Source of the DNA: Cheiracanthium punctorium
Taxonomy: Eukaryota > Arthropoda > Arachnida > Araneae > Cheiracanthiidae
Length of the DNA stretch: 64,000 bases
Reading direction: 5' to 3'
NCBI GenBank assembly: GCA_038373885.1
Contig: JAWZYV010012260.1
Location: 434,001-498,000 of the forward strand
The stretch's first letter is position 1, and every line of letters begins with the position of its first letter. The position numbers were made by a program, and so were the translations under genes. Below, in pieces: positions 35,853-49,100 of the stretch. The notes beneath the pieces were generated by a model. It did not search any database, was not told where the DNA came from, and saw only the letters and a program-made list of their open reading frames with translations.

Positions 35853-38800
35853 TTGTGTATTATATATATTTTTTATATATATATTTTTGTGCTGTCCTGT
35901 TCGTGGTTTTAAAAAAAAAAAACGTGTGCTATTTGTTTTTTGTTTGTTTGTTCTGTTTTCTCTTTTTTGTGTGTGTGTTTGTACTTGTGTGTTCCCTTTT
36001 TTATTATTTTTCTTTATTCCTTTTTTATTTCTGTATTTTTTGTGCTTCTTTCCTTTCCTTTCTATCCCCCTTTTTAATTTTTTTTCTCCCCTCTCCGTGG
36101 TTTTGTTCGACTTTTCTTTGCCCCTTGTGGCAACATCTTGCTTGTTTTTTTCTCTTTTCAGTTCCCTGTGTTCTTTACGTCGAAGAGCTTGGACTGAAGA
36201 AGTTCAAAACAATTTTTGAACGAAACGCGTATCCTTTTTCCTTTTACTTCTTATGTGTGTTTTTTACAAAGTTTTTTAATTACTTTATCAGCCACGTATT
36301 GGCATAAAATGGATAGTAGAAGCATATCAATGTGCAATACAGAATTTTCTGGTTTTTGACGTCATTAATTTTGATTTGCATATGAAGTTTTCTTCTGTTT
36401 CCTTCTAGGTTTTAAATTATGGATGACATATTTTATGTTACTTATCGGTGTAACTATTTGCTTAATTTTGTTAAAATCATGTCCTCCCCTAATTGTTTGA
36501 GCAGTGTAGTTCTTAATAGTACGCTTTTAGATCTAAATCATATGAGTGCAGCTTAAGCTTACTTTTGAATGCCCCTGGTATAAGTATTAGCAGATAAAAT
36601 TAAGTAATTTATCTATCAGTTTAAAATACTAAATTTTACAAGAGATAAAAATAGATTTTTAGCCGTTATCTTCTAATATCTGAAATTTTGAATTTCAACA
36701 GTTTTAAGTTCAAAAGAAACTGACAGGGAAAATGTAAAATATTCAATCTTTACTAAAAATATTGCAGCTACAAGTCAGATCATATACTGAATAACCAGGG
36801 CTGGGGAGTAGCACGCTACAAGTAGAGAAACTACAGTAGTCACTACTTTTTTTATAATTTGTAGTGCAGCGTGCTACTTTTTAAAAAAGTAGTACGCTGC
36901 ACTGTGTAAGTACAAAGTAAGCTAAAAGTGTAGTAAGTAAGCTAAAAGTGTAGTACGCTACAAAAAATCAGTAGTTTCTAGCACGTTTTGGAAGCTACTT
37001 TTTTAGCTACTTTTCCGTGTCATCACTTCCGGCGATTGATCACATGGTGCAATTGCTCTTTTTTCTGACTACAAGCATAGAACTGGAACGGATGCTTGAA
37101 AGAACACCCAATTCCTCCCCCGCCCCTCCCCATGAGGATATCATAGAAATACACACCGTGTGTATGGTACTTTTATGGAGGAGAGGGGGGAGGGGGCTTG
37201 CTAGTTGCGAGGACCGAATATATATCATGTCAGATTTGAAAGGATATCGCCTACAGGAAGTTCACAGAATACTGGAACTGAATCATTGGCAATCCTGATC
37301 CCCGCAAGTGGACACTACATTGTATTTATGGGTGAAATAAAAAAAAGACTAAAGAAAATTAATGATGTTACAAAAGCATACAATTTACAAATATGTAAGA
37401 TTCCTTTTCGAAAGCAAAAAATACTCACTTTTATGCACAGAAATATAGATATTTTAAAAATTCAAACTTTATATGTATTCTAACTTTCAAAAAAGTCAAT
37501 TTTTATAGTCTAAACTTGATTCATCTGGGAAGTGCACATGCCCCCCTCTGGATCAGTCAATGGGCCTTGTCTTAATAGTTAAATGCAGCTACTTTTTCAT
37601 TTACACTCTCAGTCAGACTAGAGACATCAATACAAATGCAAGCTGTTGTAATTCTGATTTCTCTCTGACGTTCCCAGATTATCACACTGACAAGGGGAGG
37701 GGGGGGATAGCCCGGGTCCCCAAATATCCCAATAATATAGATTAAAAATTCATATATACTGAAATAATAATAATAATAAAAATAAAACAATTTCCTCTGT
37801 AACAGTTATTGTTGTCCATCACTAGATCAACTGGGAGACTTTTTTGGATGGAGAACACGATTTGATCAAAGTACAGTAAATTGAAATGCCATTTTTTACC
37901 CCGAGTACCAGTGCCTTGTGCTTTATGTTTTAAAGAAGAAAGAAAATTACAAATTTTTTGTTGGTCCAGGAAATTTTTCTAGCACACTAAACTTGAGTGC
38001 CTTGTAGAAATAACCATCCCAGACAGTGTCGGATTTAGAGCCTTGGAGGCCCTGGGGCAAATAAGGAGTGGTGGCCCCTAATTATTTCACAAACAAGTTA
38101 AGAATTTTTTCGAAGACAAGTGTGGTGAAGCGGGTTCGCCGTTAACTCATAGCCTAGAGGTTCAGGGTTCGATTTCCAAGTTCGATATTCATTAGGAAAT
38201 TTTATCTTAAGATGTCTATTATGCAGGCCCATGCTGGCTCGGGAGGACAGCGGGACGTGTCCCGATGTGCCCTCTACTTAAGGCACTCTTTGTGCCTTAA
38301 GCCAACGAAAGAAATTGCGAAAGAATTACATTTTCGTGTACAAGAAATTAACTCGAATGCAAGGACGGTTTAAAGGAGGTGGGGCGGAGGGGGCGACCGC
38401 TCCCACTTCCCCGAGTGAAGAGAAATTAATGTAAAAGATCTTATTTTACTACCATAAAATGGATGCATATGTCAATCTTCTAACTAATCCCCCCCCCCCC
38501 CCCGACAAAATTGCATTAATCCACCACTGCTCGAGTGTTCTAGTTTTTAAAATACAAAAATGTAGATTTACTACACTATTACGAAGAATGAAATGTACAA
38601 AAAGTTTAACATTTTAAATATCTATTAACTGTTATATTCCCTTTACTCAATTTCTACCTGGATGAATAGAGGCGTAGCTAGGGCTTTCTGCGCATGGGGA
38701 CAACAGAAGATTTTGCGCCCCCGTTTTTTGTCAAAATGCAGTTAGGTTAGCTTTTATGTACAATTTCGCGCCCGGGGACAAATGCCCCTCCTTGTTCCCC

Positions 38801-40129
38801 TCTGACTACGCCACTGTGTATTGTATTGTATTGTGGGATTAAGGTCAATTATCTGCACTAGGGATCTACGCCTATGTGTGGGGTTCCCTCCGTGGGTGCC
38901 TTTCTAAGGGGTCCTAACCCGTTCCGTGGTTTCCTCCAAGTTTTGGAGGAAACCACAGAAAACTCCGAACGGTTAGGTCAGCAGACGAGACCTGGTTTGG
39001 AACCAGGCACCTTCCGTCTTCCAGTTCAGTGCGCTATGCACCATGCCACTGGTCAGGCCTGCGCCACTGTGGATGAAGGACTAACAGTCTGTGATTTCTG
39101 AATGGCATCGACCCTTAGTCTGCTTTTACTTATATCAGTTTTTGGTTGTCGATGGTAAAATATGATGCCTAAAAATACTCATAACATTTCAGATTGATAG
39201 TGTAATTTTCTTTGTTTTTCTCAAAGTCGTAGCTAGGTGTCATGAGGGCCCAGTGACGTATTATTGCAATTTTGTATGTGTGTGTGTGTGTGGGGGGGGG
39301 GATTCAGACACATCCATTTTATGGAAGTAAAATAGGATATTTTACTTTTTTTTTCAGGAGGGGCGATCTCCCCTCTACCCCCTTTAATCCTTCCTTGTGA
39401 GGGTCATTGTCAAGATTTGAATTTTGTACCTCTAAGACTTCTTCTTACTTACTATTATGCAGGAAAAGACTACCAAGTGAGCCCTTCTGATGCTTACAAA
39501 GTAAGCTAAAAGTGTAGTAAGTAAGCTAAAAGCGCAAGTGAGCCCTTCTGATGCTTACACCCCTGGCACCTGCCTAGGGTTGCCAGGTCGCCAAACCAAA
39601 TAGCCGGACAGACAAGCCAGTTTGGCCGGACATTTGGGTAAAAAGGCCGGACAGCCTACAATAATGAGGATTTTGTCTCAGTAGGTACAACAAAAAAATT
39701 GAAAGTAAAATCAAGCTTTTTTGATTATTACCATGAATCTTGTTAAATTCTAATGAAATATAAATAACATTGAATGCCAAATCAGTTCAAGTACTTTATT
39801 ACTAATCAGCCAAAGTCACCAGTAAAAAGCCTAACAAAAGCCGGACACTTAAGTTTGGCGGGACATGCAATCAAAAAGCCTAACTATGTCCGGCTTTATC
39901 CGGACGCCTGGCAATGCTACACCTGCCAACCTAGCCAGCTCCTAGCTACGGCACTGATTTTGCAAATTAATATTATGAAAGGTCTCCCTCGCCTCCTCCA
40001 AATAAAATAAAATAAAATGGAAATGTCATTTTCGCAGAAACTTAAAAGCAATGGATTTGCTAGGGGGGGGGAGCAGTTGATCCCCTTAAATCTTTGATTC
40101 TCTGATTGGCGTAGTCGCATGCAACGCAA

Positions 40130-40173
<44 letters not shown>

Positions 40174-43100
40174 CCCTGCACCTAATTAAGCCTTATAGAT
40201 TTTTTAACCTTCAAAATAGAAGTAGTGTTCCTTTCTAAAGACAACAACTTTGCTAGCCGAGCTCTTAAAAAAAAAAAAACCTTTTTAGAAATATTATCAT
40301 TTAACAAACTTTACAAGTTAGTAATTTTTTCAAAGTAATTTTATTGACGTGTAACGAAACACAAACACACCTATTTTATCCCAGACTCTCATAATTTTAC
40401 GCTCCTTCCGCGTTTCCACATGATAAGATCATAGCATCAAGCAGAGAAAACATATATTCCTTGAAAAACCATGCTGAGTAACAAGATTTCTAAGCACCCG
40501 TTTTTCTCTTCCCCATTTCGCGCGCTTTCAGGCAACGAAGCGAGATTCTCTCTATCCATCTGGGTCGGATCGCAGATAATTGGGTCGAGTCTGCCCTGGG
40601 TGTCCGGTATACGTTTCTATGCATGTAAAATTTTATGTTTTTTATTTAATGTATCTAATTACCAAAAAAGGTTAATAATACAAGACCTAATCAAAGAACC
40701 GAAGGTATGTTTTCCTTACATTTTCATTCTCTTACTTAGATGTAATATAAAGCAATAAATAATTGAACATGTATGTGTATTACAAAAATTAATTTTATGT
40801 GTGACTTTTTTTTTTTTTTTCACGAATCTTGATGAAACCGTAAGTTTATTTTTGTAAAAGTTACAATATTGTATAATCTCGAAGAAAATAGAAACAAATA
40901 AGAATGCGTCAATTTTCTTATAAAATGATAATCCGGCGCTCTTGGGATACTTGTCATATTCTGTTCTTATTCAGTATTTTAAACTTTATTGTTCTAAAGT
41001 TAAAAGAAATGTTTCAAAATAGCTCCTTTTTAATAATTGCTTTACATTGTTGGAAGGGGTCCCTCCGCCCTCCTCAAATACTCCCCTGGTAGTTGTTTAT
41101 TAGAGCAATAGTTTTTCTAATTAAGATATCAATAGTTTTCTCTAATTAGGATATAAATATCCTTAAATATGAATGTAATGCAAACTGAATCTGTAAGCAA
41201 AATTTGTCTCTTAAAAGTAGCGAAAAAGTAGCGACTACATTTCAAAAGTAGTCTAGCTAACTACATTTGTCAAAAAGTAGTTGTAGTTAACTACATTTTT
41301 CGAAAAGTAGCTGTAGTTGTAGTGCGCTACAAAAAAAAAGTAGTTTTTCCCACCACTGTGAATAACTTCATATATGATCGGATACACCATATTAGCCGGC
41401 TGATTATCCGCGGCGGTGTATAATCTGCATACACGTTTTTCAGTAAAGAAATAAAACATTGTTTACAGATAGTACGCAGTGCCATATAATCCGCAGTCAA
41501 AAGGGAACATCTGATAACGTTTCACTTAGTACTCATCCAAATAAACCTACAGGGCAGGTGCTAGGTTCTGCACATCCCACGGTGCATACACATTAAATAT
41601 TTCTGGAAGTAACTTCAATTATTTCTAACCATATTTTTCAAAAACATTTATTTTTTAGTTACATTTTTACATACACTAAAAAGCGAAAGAGAAGACTGCT
41701 GAACAGTGCCTTTTTCTGGTAGGAATAAAAATATTAATTTTACATTAAACAGCTTATTTTCTAAACTTCAACCCCCCCCCTCCCCCCCAACCAGAAAAAA
41801 AAATACCTCAGGTGCAACACGGGGCCCAGCCCAGCGCCACTGCCGCCATTTCCATTAGCCCATGCCTTGTGTACATACATCGTAAATATTATATAGATAT
41901 ACATCATAAAAGAAAAAAAAATAAAAACTAACGATTATTATTCTCTTGAGAAGGAAAATTATTTTTATTGGTTTTAACAGGTCGGTCCAGCTTTGTTTTT
42001 CTTATCTGCTCTGATGCATTCAAACAAAAACAGCTGTCTCACTTGTGATGTCTGGCTAATTCCTCCTCCCCAAATGATTTTGCTGATAAGCCATCTTTGA
42101 GTGTTAACACAAACATTTTATTTCAGAACTATACACACAATGAGATGCTTGGTATTTATTAATTATTTTCAGCTGTCTTTTCGCAAGCTGTTTATTTATT
42201 TATGGATGGATAGTGAATAAAGAGCAGAGGAAAAATGTTTCAAGTTTCAAGCTATACAGATATTAGAAATAATAGAGTTTTAGCATGGCAATTAAAACAA
42301 CATATTTTGAAACTGGGACAGTATTAATGCGAAAACGCACTATACAAATGTTTTTTCACTCTAACAAAAATAATATAGATACTATTTTAAACAGAATGTT
42401 TAACAGTATTTAGAGTTTAGTAAAAACTCAATATTTTAATGTTAACATGCATTTTGCTACAGCCATCTGTTATTGAATTTTGTTGTAAATTCTGTACAAA
42501 AAATTTTTAAGACCAGGGAAAAAAAAAACCAGATAATCCACAGAGGTGTATAATACGCATCTTAAAATTTTAAACTTTTTTTACAGATAATCTGCAGATT
42601 ATAGGCCGGAAAATACGGTAACTTTAATCAGAACTTTATATTGCTAGATATTGTTAATTTTTGTATATCTCCCTCCCTTCCATTTTAAAGATTGCCTCAG
42701 ATAAATAAGAATAATCAACATACTACAAAAAATATTTAAACTTATTTTTCATTCACTTTATAAACCTTTAATGAGATTATCACATATATATATATAAAAA
42801 AACATTCAGATGGCATATTCTGGTGATTACATGATTTTGAATATAAACCTTACCTTTAAGTAATAAGACTATTATTTTAACCATTTAATAACAGCAATTA
42901 GATTAAAGAACATTTTTAATAACACACAAAAATATAAAATTAATCAATGGAAAGTTTTAGGTACTACAATCATCACAAATAATTTGTGCTGATTGATGTT
43001 ATTTGCAAAGTTCTTTACTATTTTAACTTAAGTATTCTATGAAGATTACAAAAAAAAAATATTAAGTGAACTAAAAAAGGCAATATACGACATTTCTAAA

Positions 43101-46100
43101 TGCTAGCACAAATTATAAATGAAGTAACTTTTTCAAAAATTGAGATTTAAGTATGAGGAAAGTTCTATTAATTAGCAATGCTATAAAAGTTAACATCAGG
43201 ACATACCAAGATTTGTATGATATGTAGGGTTTTGATCATTTAGTTGTATTGCTTTTAAGAAATGTTTTTCAGATTCAGCATATTTTCCAGCTTTGCCAAG
43301 AGTATTTGCTAAATTAAAGTGCAATGATGCTTCAGAAGGTAGATACATTAATGCTTCACGGGCCACTGCTTCAGCTTTAATCAAATCACCTGAGAAAAAA
43401 ATATAACGGCGATTAAAAAGTAATACATATATAGTTTTTGTAACTAAAAATATGCAAGATATGTACAGCTATAGAAAAGAAAGGACCACCTACTGCTTTT
43501 TTATCTGTCATTCTCCTACAGCAAAGTTACACACACTCAGGGGCGTAGCCAGAAATTTTTCATAGGGGGGGGGGGTTTACAACTACTGCAACTCACATAT
43601 ATGCATACATGTGTGTGATAAGGGAGTGAAGAATATACAATTTGTATGGCAAAAACTTCCTCATGGGGGGGGGGTATGACCCCCCTAACCCCCCTCCCTT
43701 GGCTACGCCCTTGCACACACTAATCATTTACAAATAAAGTGTACTTTAATTTTTTATGCATAAAATTTGCTAAAGGGACCTTCTTCATGATTAATTTGCA
43801 TCAACTTTATTTTTCCCAATGGTAACACTTTACTTTGACTTTATTAAACAATAGAGAACCTTTAAATGAACAAACTGATGATTGGCATGTCATTGATCAT
43901 TAAAAAGTATTCTTTATGTAGACTATTATTTTTTTCCCTTCGCAAAAATTATAAAAGTCAGCAACATTAAAATAATAGCTAAATCAGCTATTATTTTAAT
44001 GGTGCATAAAGAATACTTTTAAAACCACCGAAATTTGGTTAGATAACTACTTAATATTTTTTTCAAATGTGGCTAGGTTCACAGCAGCATGAAAAGATTA
44101 TTTTCACAGCATGGGCAGTGACGGGTAATGTGGTTTCTCCATGAATGTGTATTTTCACAACAACTGCAAGCTCGGCAGTGTGTTGTGATGAGCTCTGGGA
44201 ATGAGCAAGGACTTAAATTCTTTGCGAATCATATGGTTTCACCATGAAGGATGTATTTTCATGGAGTTAAATAAACTAGTCATTTTGGTTTCAGACACGT
44301 TTGTTGTTAGTTAACCACAGATTCCATTTACTCAATTTTAATATTTTATCGATAAATTATACTGCCACTTATTCTCAAGATGTAATTTCTTTTTTGTAAT
44401 AATGAATTTACATTTTAATTTGTGAAAACTAAAAAAGTACCGATTCAAAATTTTAAACATCTGTATCATTTTTAGGTGTATTCTTAGGTGTACTCAGTGT
44501 ACTCTTTGAAAAATATCATCCCCCCACCCCCCAAAATAAGCAATTTTAGCTGTGAATTTTTTAAAAGTCAGTTAGCATAATCTTTAAATTCCTAACTCTC
44601 ATATATATATATATGTATATATACCACAATAAATAGGGTCAGGTGGGGGGAAAATGGTGAGAAGATCAAGCATTTTTTTTAAAAGGTCCTAAAATCCAGC
44701 TGTTACACTGGCGTAGCCAGAGGGGGCCCACTGCCCCCCCCAAAATTTTTCAGATGATATGTAGTTAGTGTATTAAATTCAATTATTTTGACTTGTAATA
44801 CATATATATATATTGCAATTTGTAAAAATGGATCATCTTAGAATACTTATTGTATGATATTTTTCTCATCTTTCTGATAAACATTTTCTAGACCCTTTCA
44901 TGTTGGGAACGAAAAAATATATATATATATATATAAAGGTTAAAAAGTGCCTTTAAACACTAACCCGAGGTGACTTTCAACACACGTACGCATCAGGAAA
45001 ATACACATTTGGGCAAATCCCACTCCCAGGATATTAAAAATTTTCCTCTATAACTTCAGTTCATTTCCATTGCACCCTGTGAAGTATACCCAGTGTTATC
45101 TGCTTTCATGACCACTTGTAGTATTTTTAAACTATGGTGTATACAAAAATCTTGCTTTCTACTAACTATAAAATTTTAAGGAGGGGCACAAGCTGGCCCT
45201 TTCTTCACAATTCCCAGAGTCTAGATGCTAGTGTTTTTTACTTGGTTCGAATAGAGATTATGGCCTCAAGAAAGTACCCGTTAAGTAGAAATATAGGGGA
45301 AAAAATTTTATTCCAAAAATCATACATAGTTTGCCTGCTGACAATGAAGACTCAAATCTACAGGAAGCGGGAAAACAGGCAATTTGTTTTCCTGTTTCCC
45401 AGGCAATTTGTTTTCCTGGCCATTGTAGTTAACTACAATGGCCTGTTGCCATTGTAGTTAACTACATTGGCAAACGAATGGTATATATAATTTTGCTGTA
45501 CGGCAAAATAAAGACCAAGTTGGCCTTTTTTTTTCCGCAGCTGTACTTTGAAGAGATTTAATTAATAACTCAATGTTTATTCAAGTCAAAAATTTGCAAT
45601 TATTATTATTATTATTTTTTTTTAAGACTGCGAAAGATCTGAGAAGGAGGTAAGGCAGTCATTGGCACCATTCCCACTGGGGAAGCGAAGGACTGAGGAT
45701 GGTCATGAAAGTGTGGTCGAAACATATTTCCGGAGGAATGTGGTATCAATTTTATATGTTAACTACAGTTAAGTGTCGCTGGTGAAGAGATGCAAATGAA
45801 AGCAAACAATCCCAATATATCGTTAATTCAACCACCCTAAACATGAAAAGTTGTAAGAAAAATGGAGTAGGTGCTTACACAGGATTTAAGGGAAAAAGAA
45901 GTTTAATATCCCATTAATGCACCTCCCTTAAACACAATGAAAAGTCAAATATACATATATTGTAGGGGCACTTACTCTTTAACCCTTTGTATCACCATGT
46001 TGCAGATCTGCAACATACCAATTAAAGCTGCATAAATTAATCATAGTGTATTAAAAATATCTGAATTACTGTTTTTTTTCTAGAATAACGACCATAATAT

Positions 46101-49100
46101 ATATATATATATATATATTTTAATCTGAAAAGTTTGTGATATTTAATACTAAATTAATACTAAAACACGAAACTGTATTTTGTTTTTCAAAAGTTACATT
46201 ATTGGTTACTGCACCACTGATAGTCTTTTTGTAATTCAATCTTTCAAGAATGTTAATGACTTTTTAAAAAATTCTCAGTTTAAACTGTTTACAAACACTT
46301 CAGTAACACTTAGGCATACTACAGATATATTTTCAAGTAATACAAAACGAAAATTAACCATTTTATTAAAGTCTCCAACAAACACATTTCAGTCAATTAA
46401 CTTTTACATGAATTACAAAACTGGAAAATAAAAACTTTTACCATGTTTATAATGTGTTTCTGCACACTGCAGTAAAATATTTTTTAAATTTTAGTTGTTG
46501 AGATATAAAGGGTTGATAAAGGGGAGGGGGGGGGATTTTCGGAGTTAAAGGTTGGGAACTACTAGTGTATAACAGTCAGAATCTGCTTTCAAAAGTGCCA
46601 GAAGCCCACACAGTTTTTCTACTCAAAGAAAATTTCTGCTTGCTTTTTAGAGATACAAGATAGTTAGCATTCCATTTCACATGCGGAACAGGGATATTTG
46701 AGGGTGGGACCGCTCTCTGGGAATTTTTCAAATTTCCAATTTTTTTTTTTATAAGTGGAGGCCTTTAATCGAGAGGGATGGATTAACAGTATATTACAGT
46801 ATTTGTGAAATAAAACTACCTTTTGCAGTGAAACTTCTCAACTTGGACAGTCTTTTAGGGAATGGAACTAGCCCATAACATTAACTTGTACTATCATAAG
46901 TTGCAATACTGTTATGGGGAATCCCAAATGTCACTATATTAGAAAATATTTACAGTACACTCCCTCTAATCCGCAACTCTATAATCTGCAAATTCCTATA
47001 ATCCACTGTACATTTCTGATGTAAACAAATAATTTTACAATGCAATTTTTCTTCATAGAATGAAACACTGGTGAAAGTTTTCAGTCTGTTGAAAGTGAAA
47101 TGACTAGAATTTCTCAGTAAATCAGCTAATTTATAATCATAATTAAAGTAACTATTTGTTGAATATTTAGATTTATATGATATTGAATACTTATGCTTAA
47201 ATTTTTTACCTTCAATAATTGATAAGTTGAGTTACTATTGAAAAAAGTACTTGATCTTAAAATTTATTAGATACCATCTTTTCATTTTAATGTCTACTTA
47301 TGCATGATTAAATTAATGAACTTGCTCCGAATTGGCAAAAGAAAAATGTAAACAATGACCTATAATATGCAAAATCCTATAATCCGCACAACCTCTGGGC
47401 AAAAGTTTTGTGGATTAGAGGGAGTTGACTGTATTTTGTTTTTACAAATAATATTTCTAACTACAATGAAAATGAACCACAAAGAAAAAACTTATTAGAC
47501 CTCATATTTTTATCTTATTCTCATCCAGTGATGCCACTTATGTGCTATAGCACCTCAAATATGCAAAAAATCGATGATAGGACACAAAAATGAGTTACGT
47601 GGCCGCAGGACACATAATTTCCTTCGCACAAAATTTTGAAAACAAGAGAGAGAAACAAGTTTTTTTTTCATAAATTTAAAATATCATTTTCCAGAGGAAG
47701 CATTAGATTTGTTACAATCATTGGATGCAATCTTTAATCCCCTCGACTTTTGCAAAGCTATGAAGAAAAAGAACTTGAACATTTAATATCTCATTATGGA
47801 TGACTGATTTCTGAAGATATTTTAAGAAAAGATTTTCAGCATTTTAAACACCTAGCTTTAAATTTAAAGCTTTAAATACGAGTGATTTTATGTCTAAACT
47901 TCTCTTTCAATATGAAGATGAACTTCCAGAATTTGTTAAGTTAGCTAAAATTGTAAAAGTTCTGCTAATTTCTTCTGCTGATGTCGAAAGAGGATTTTCA
48001 GCAATGAAACGAATAAAAACTAATGCAAGAAATAAAATGTCTGAGGAAAAGTTAAAAAAACTAATAATGATTTCAGTTCAGGGACCTGAACTCTCTCAGT
48101 CACAGAATATTATTAAAAGAGGTACTGATATTTTTTATTCAACTAAAATGTGCAGAGGAGGCTTGTTAAAGGAATAAAAATATTTTTTTCTTCCATATTT
48201 TCATAGTGTCCTGGTTTTATTTATTTTTCTGCACTCATGATTTTTGTCATATTTTTCATCCATTTCTTTTTATTTAACTACTTGTTTAACCCTTTCGCTC
48301 CCCAAGCTTTGATTTGGAATGCTTGCTCAAAATACCGGAAACGCCCGAGAAATGTTTTTGAATGCTTTCCCCCACGAAACACGTTTCTTTTGTACCTGTG
48401 TAGATATATCTCTGTCAAAACAGGAGTGCAAAGAATCCGTGGACGTGCCTCCCCAAAGCATTTCAAAAGCACATGTTCGTAAATGCAGCTTTTCACCCAA
48501 AGGGGGAAGGGGGTTACAATAGCAAACACGAGAAAGGGGTTTTTCACACTTGACACTCTTAAATGGATGTTGCAAAGCACGGAACTGGGCGTGTGCATCT
48601 AAAGCCGGTACCGCCGGATTGAGAGCGAAAGGGTTAAATTTCAATATTCAGTTATTTAATACTCATAAGTGGTTAATTTCATGGCAAAGTGGATAAATGT
48701 CATGCATGTCACAACAAATTTTTCTTCATTAATTATAGAATATTCTTTTTTTTTAATAGAAGTTTTAGGTTATTTATTAATAAGATATTTGTTAGGAAAA
48801 TTAACTGTAAACCTTACCTTAAAGGTTCCATGACATGTAATTGTGGTTTTCTTTATTATAACAGAATGCTGTATAACTTAAGTTTAATTATTTGCCTTAA
48901 ATCTAAAGGCACTTATAGCTTTTATTTTTCTTTCTTAAAGTTCGTACTTAACACTATTTTAATATTGACGCTTCAAACAAGCACCTAAGTGCTAGCAAAA
49001 CGTTTTACATAATGTGTTTCTGTGTTTGGCCGCTAGAGGCGCTGTATTCTCGGCGACTTGCCGCAGAGCTATTTTCTTTTTTTTTTCCACGTCACAGGTC

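Larger units (their letters stand above)
30927..36288 (+). mobile_element. Penelope-like retroelement: inverted fragment + partial copy + full copy
   Basis: 30927-31080 is an inverted piece of the element's LTR-like region, including a hammerhead motif. 31081-33262 is a 5'-truncated sense copy. 33263-36288 is a full copy. The repeated LTR-like parts differ mainly in (TA)n and poly-A tracts. This tandem-plus-inverted organisation is typical of Penelope-like elements. The insertion is flanked by the 4.7 kb duplicated segment. Confidence 0.92.

Noticed and set aside
46180..46431. 83-residue ORF as a gene
   Set aside because: No domain, AT-rich, inside a weak TTAA-type element.
48278..48644. Four overlapping ORFs on both strands
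   Set aside because: They lie within a 352-bp TTAA MITE. The ORFs reflect higher GC content, not coding.
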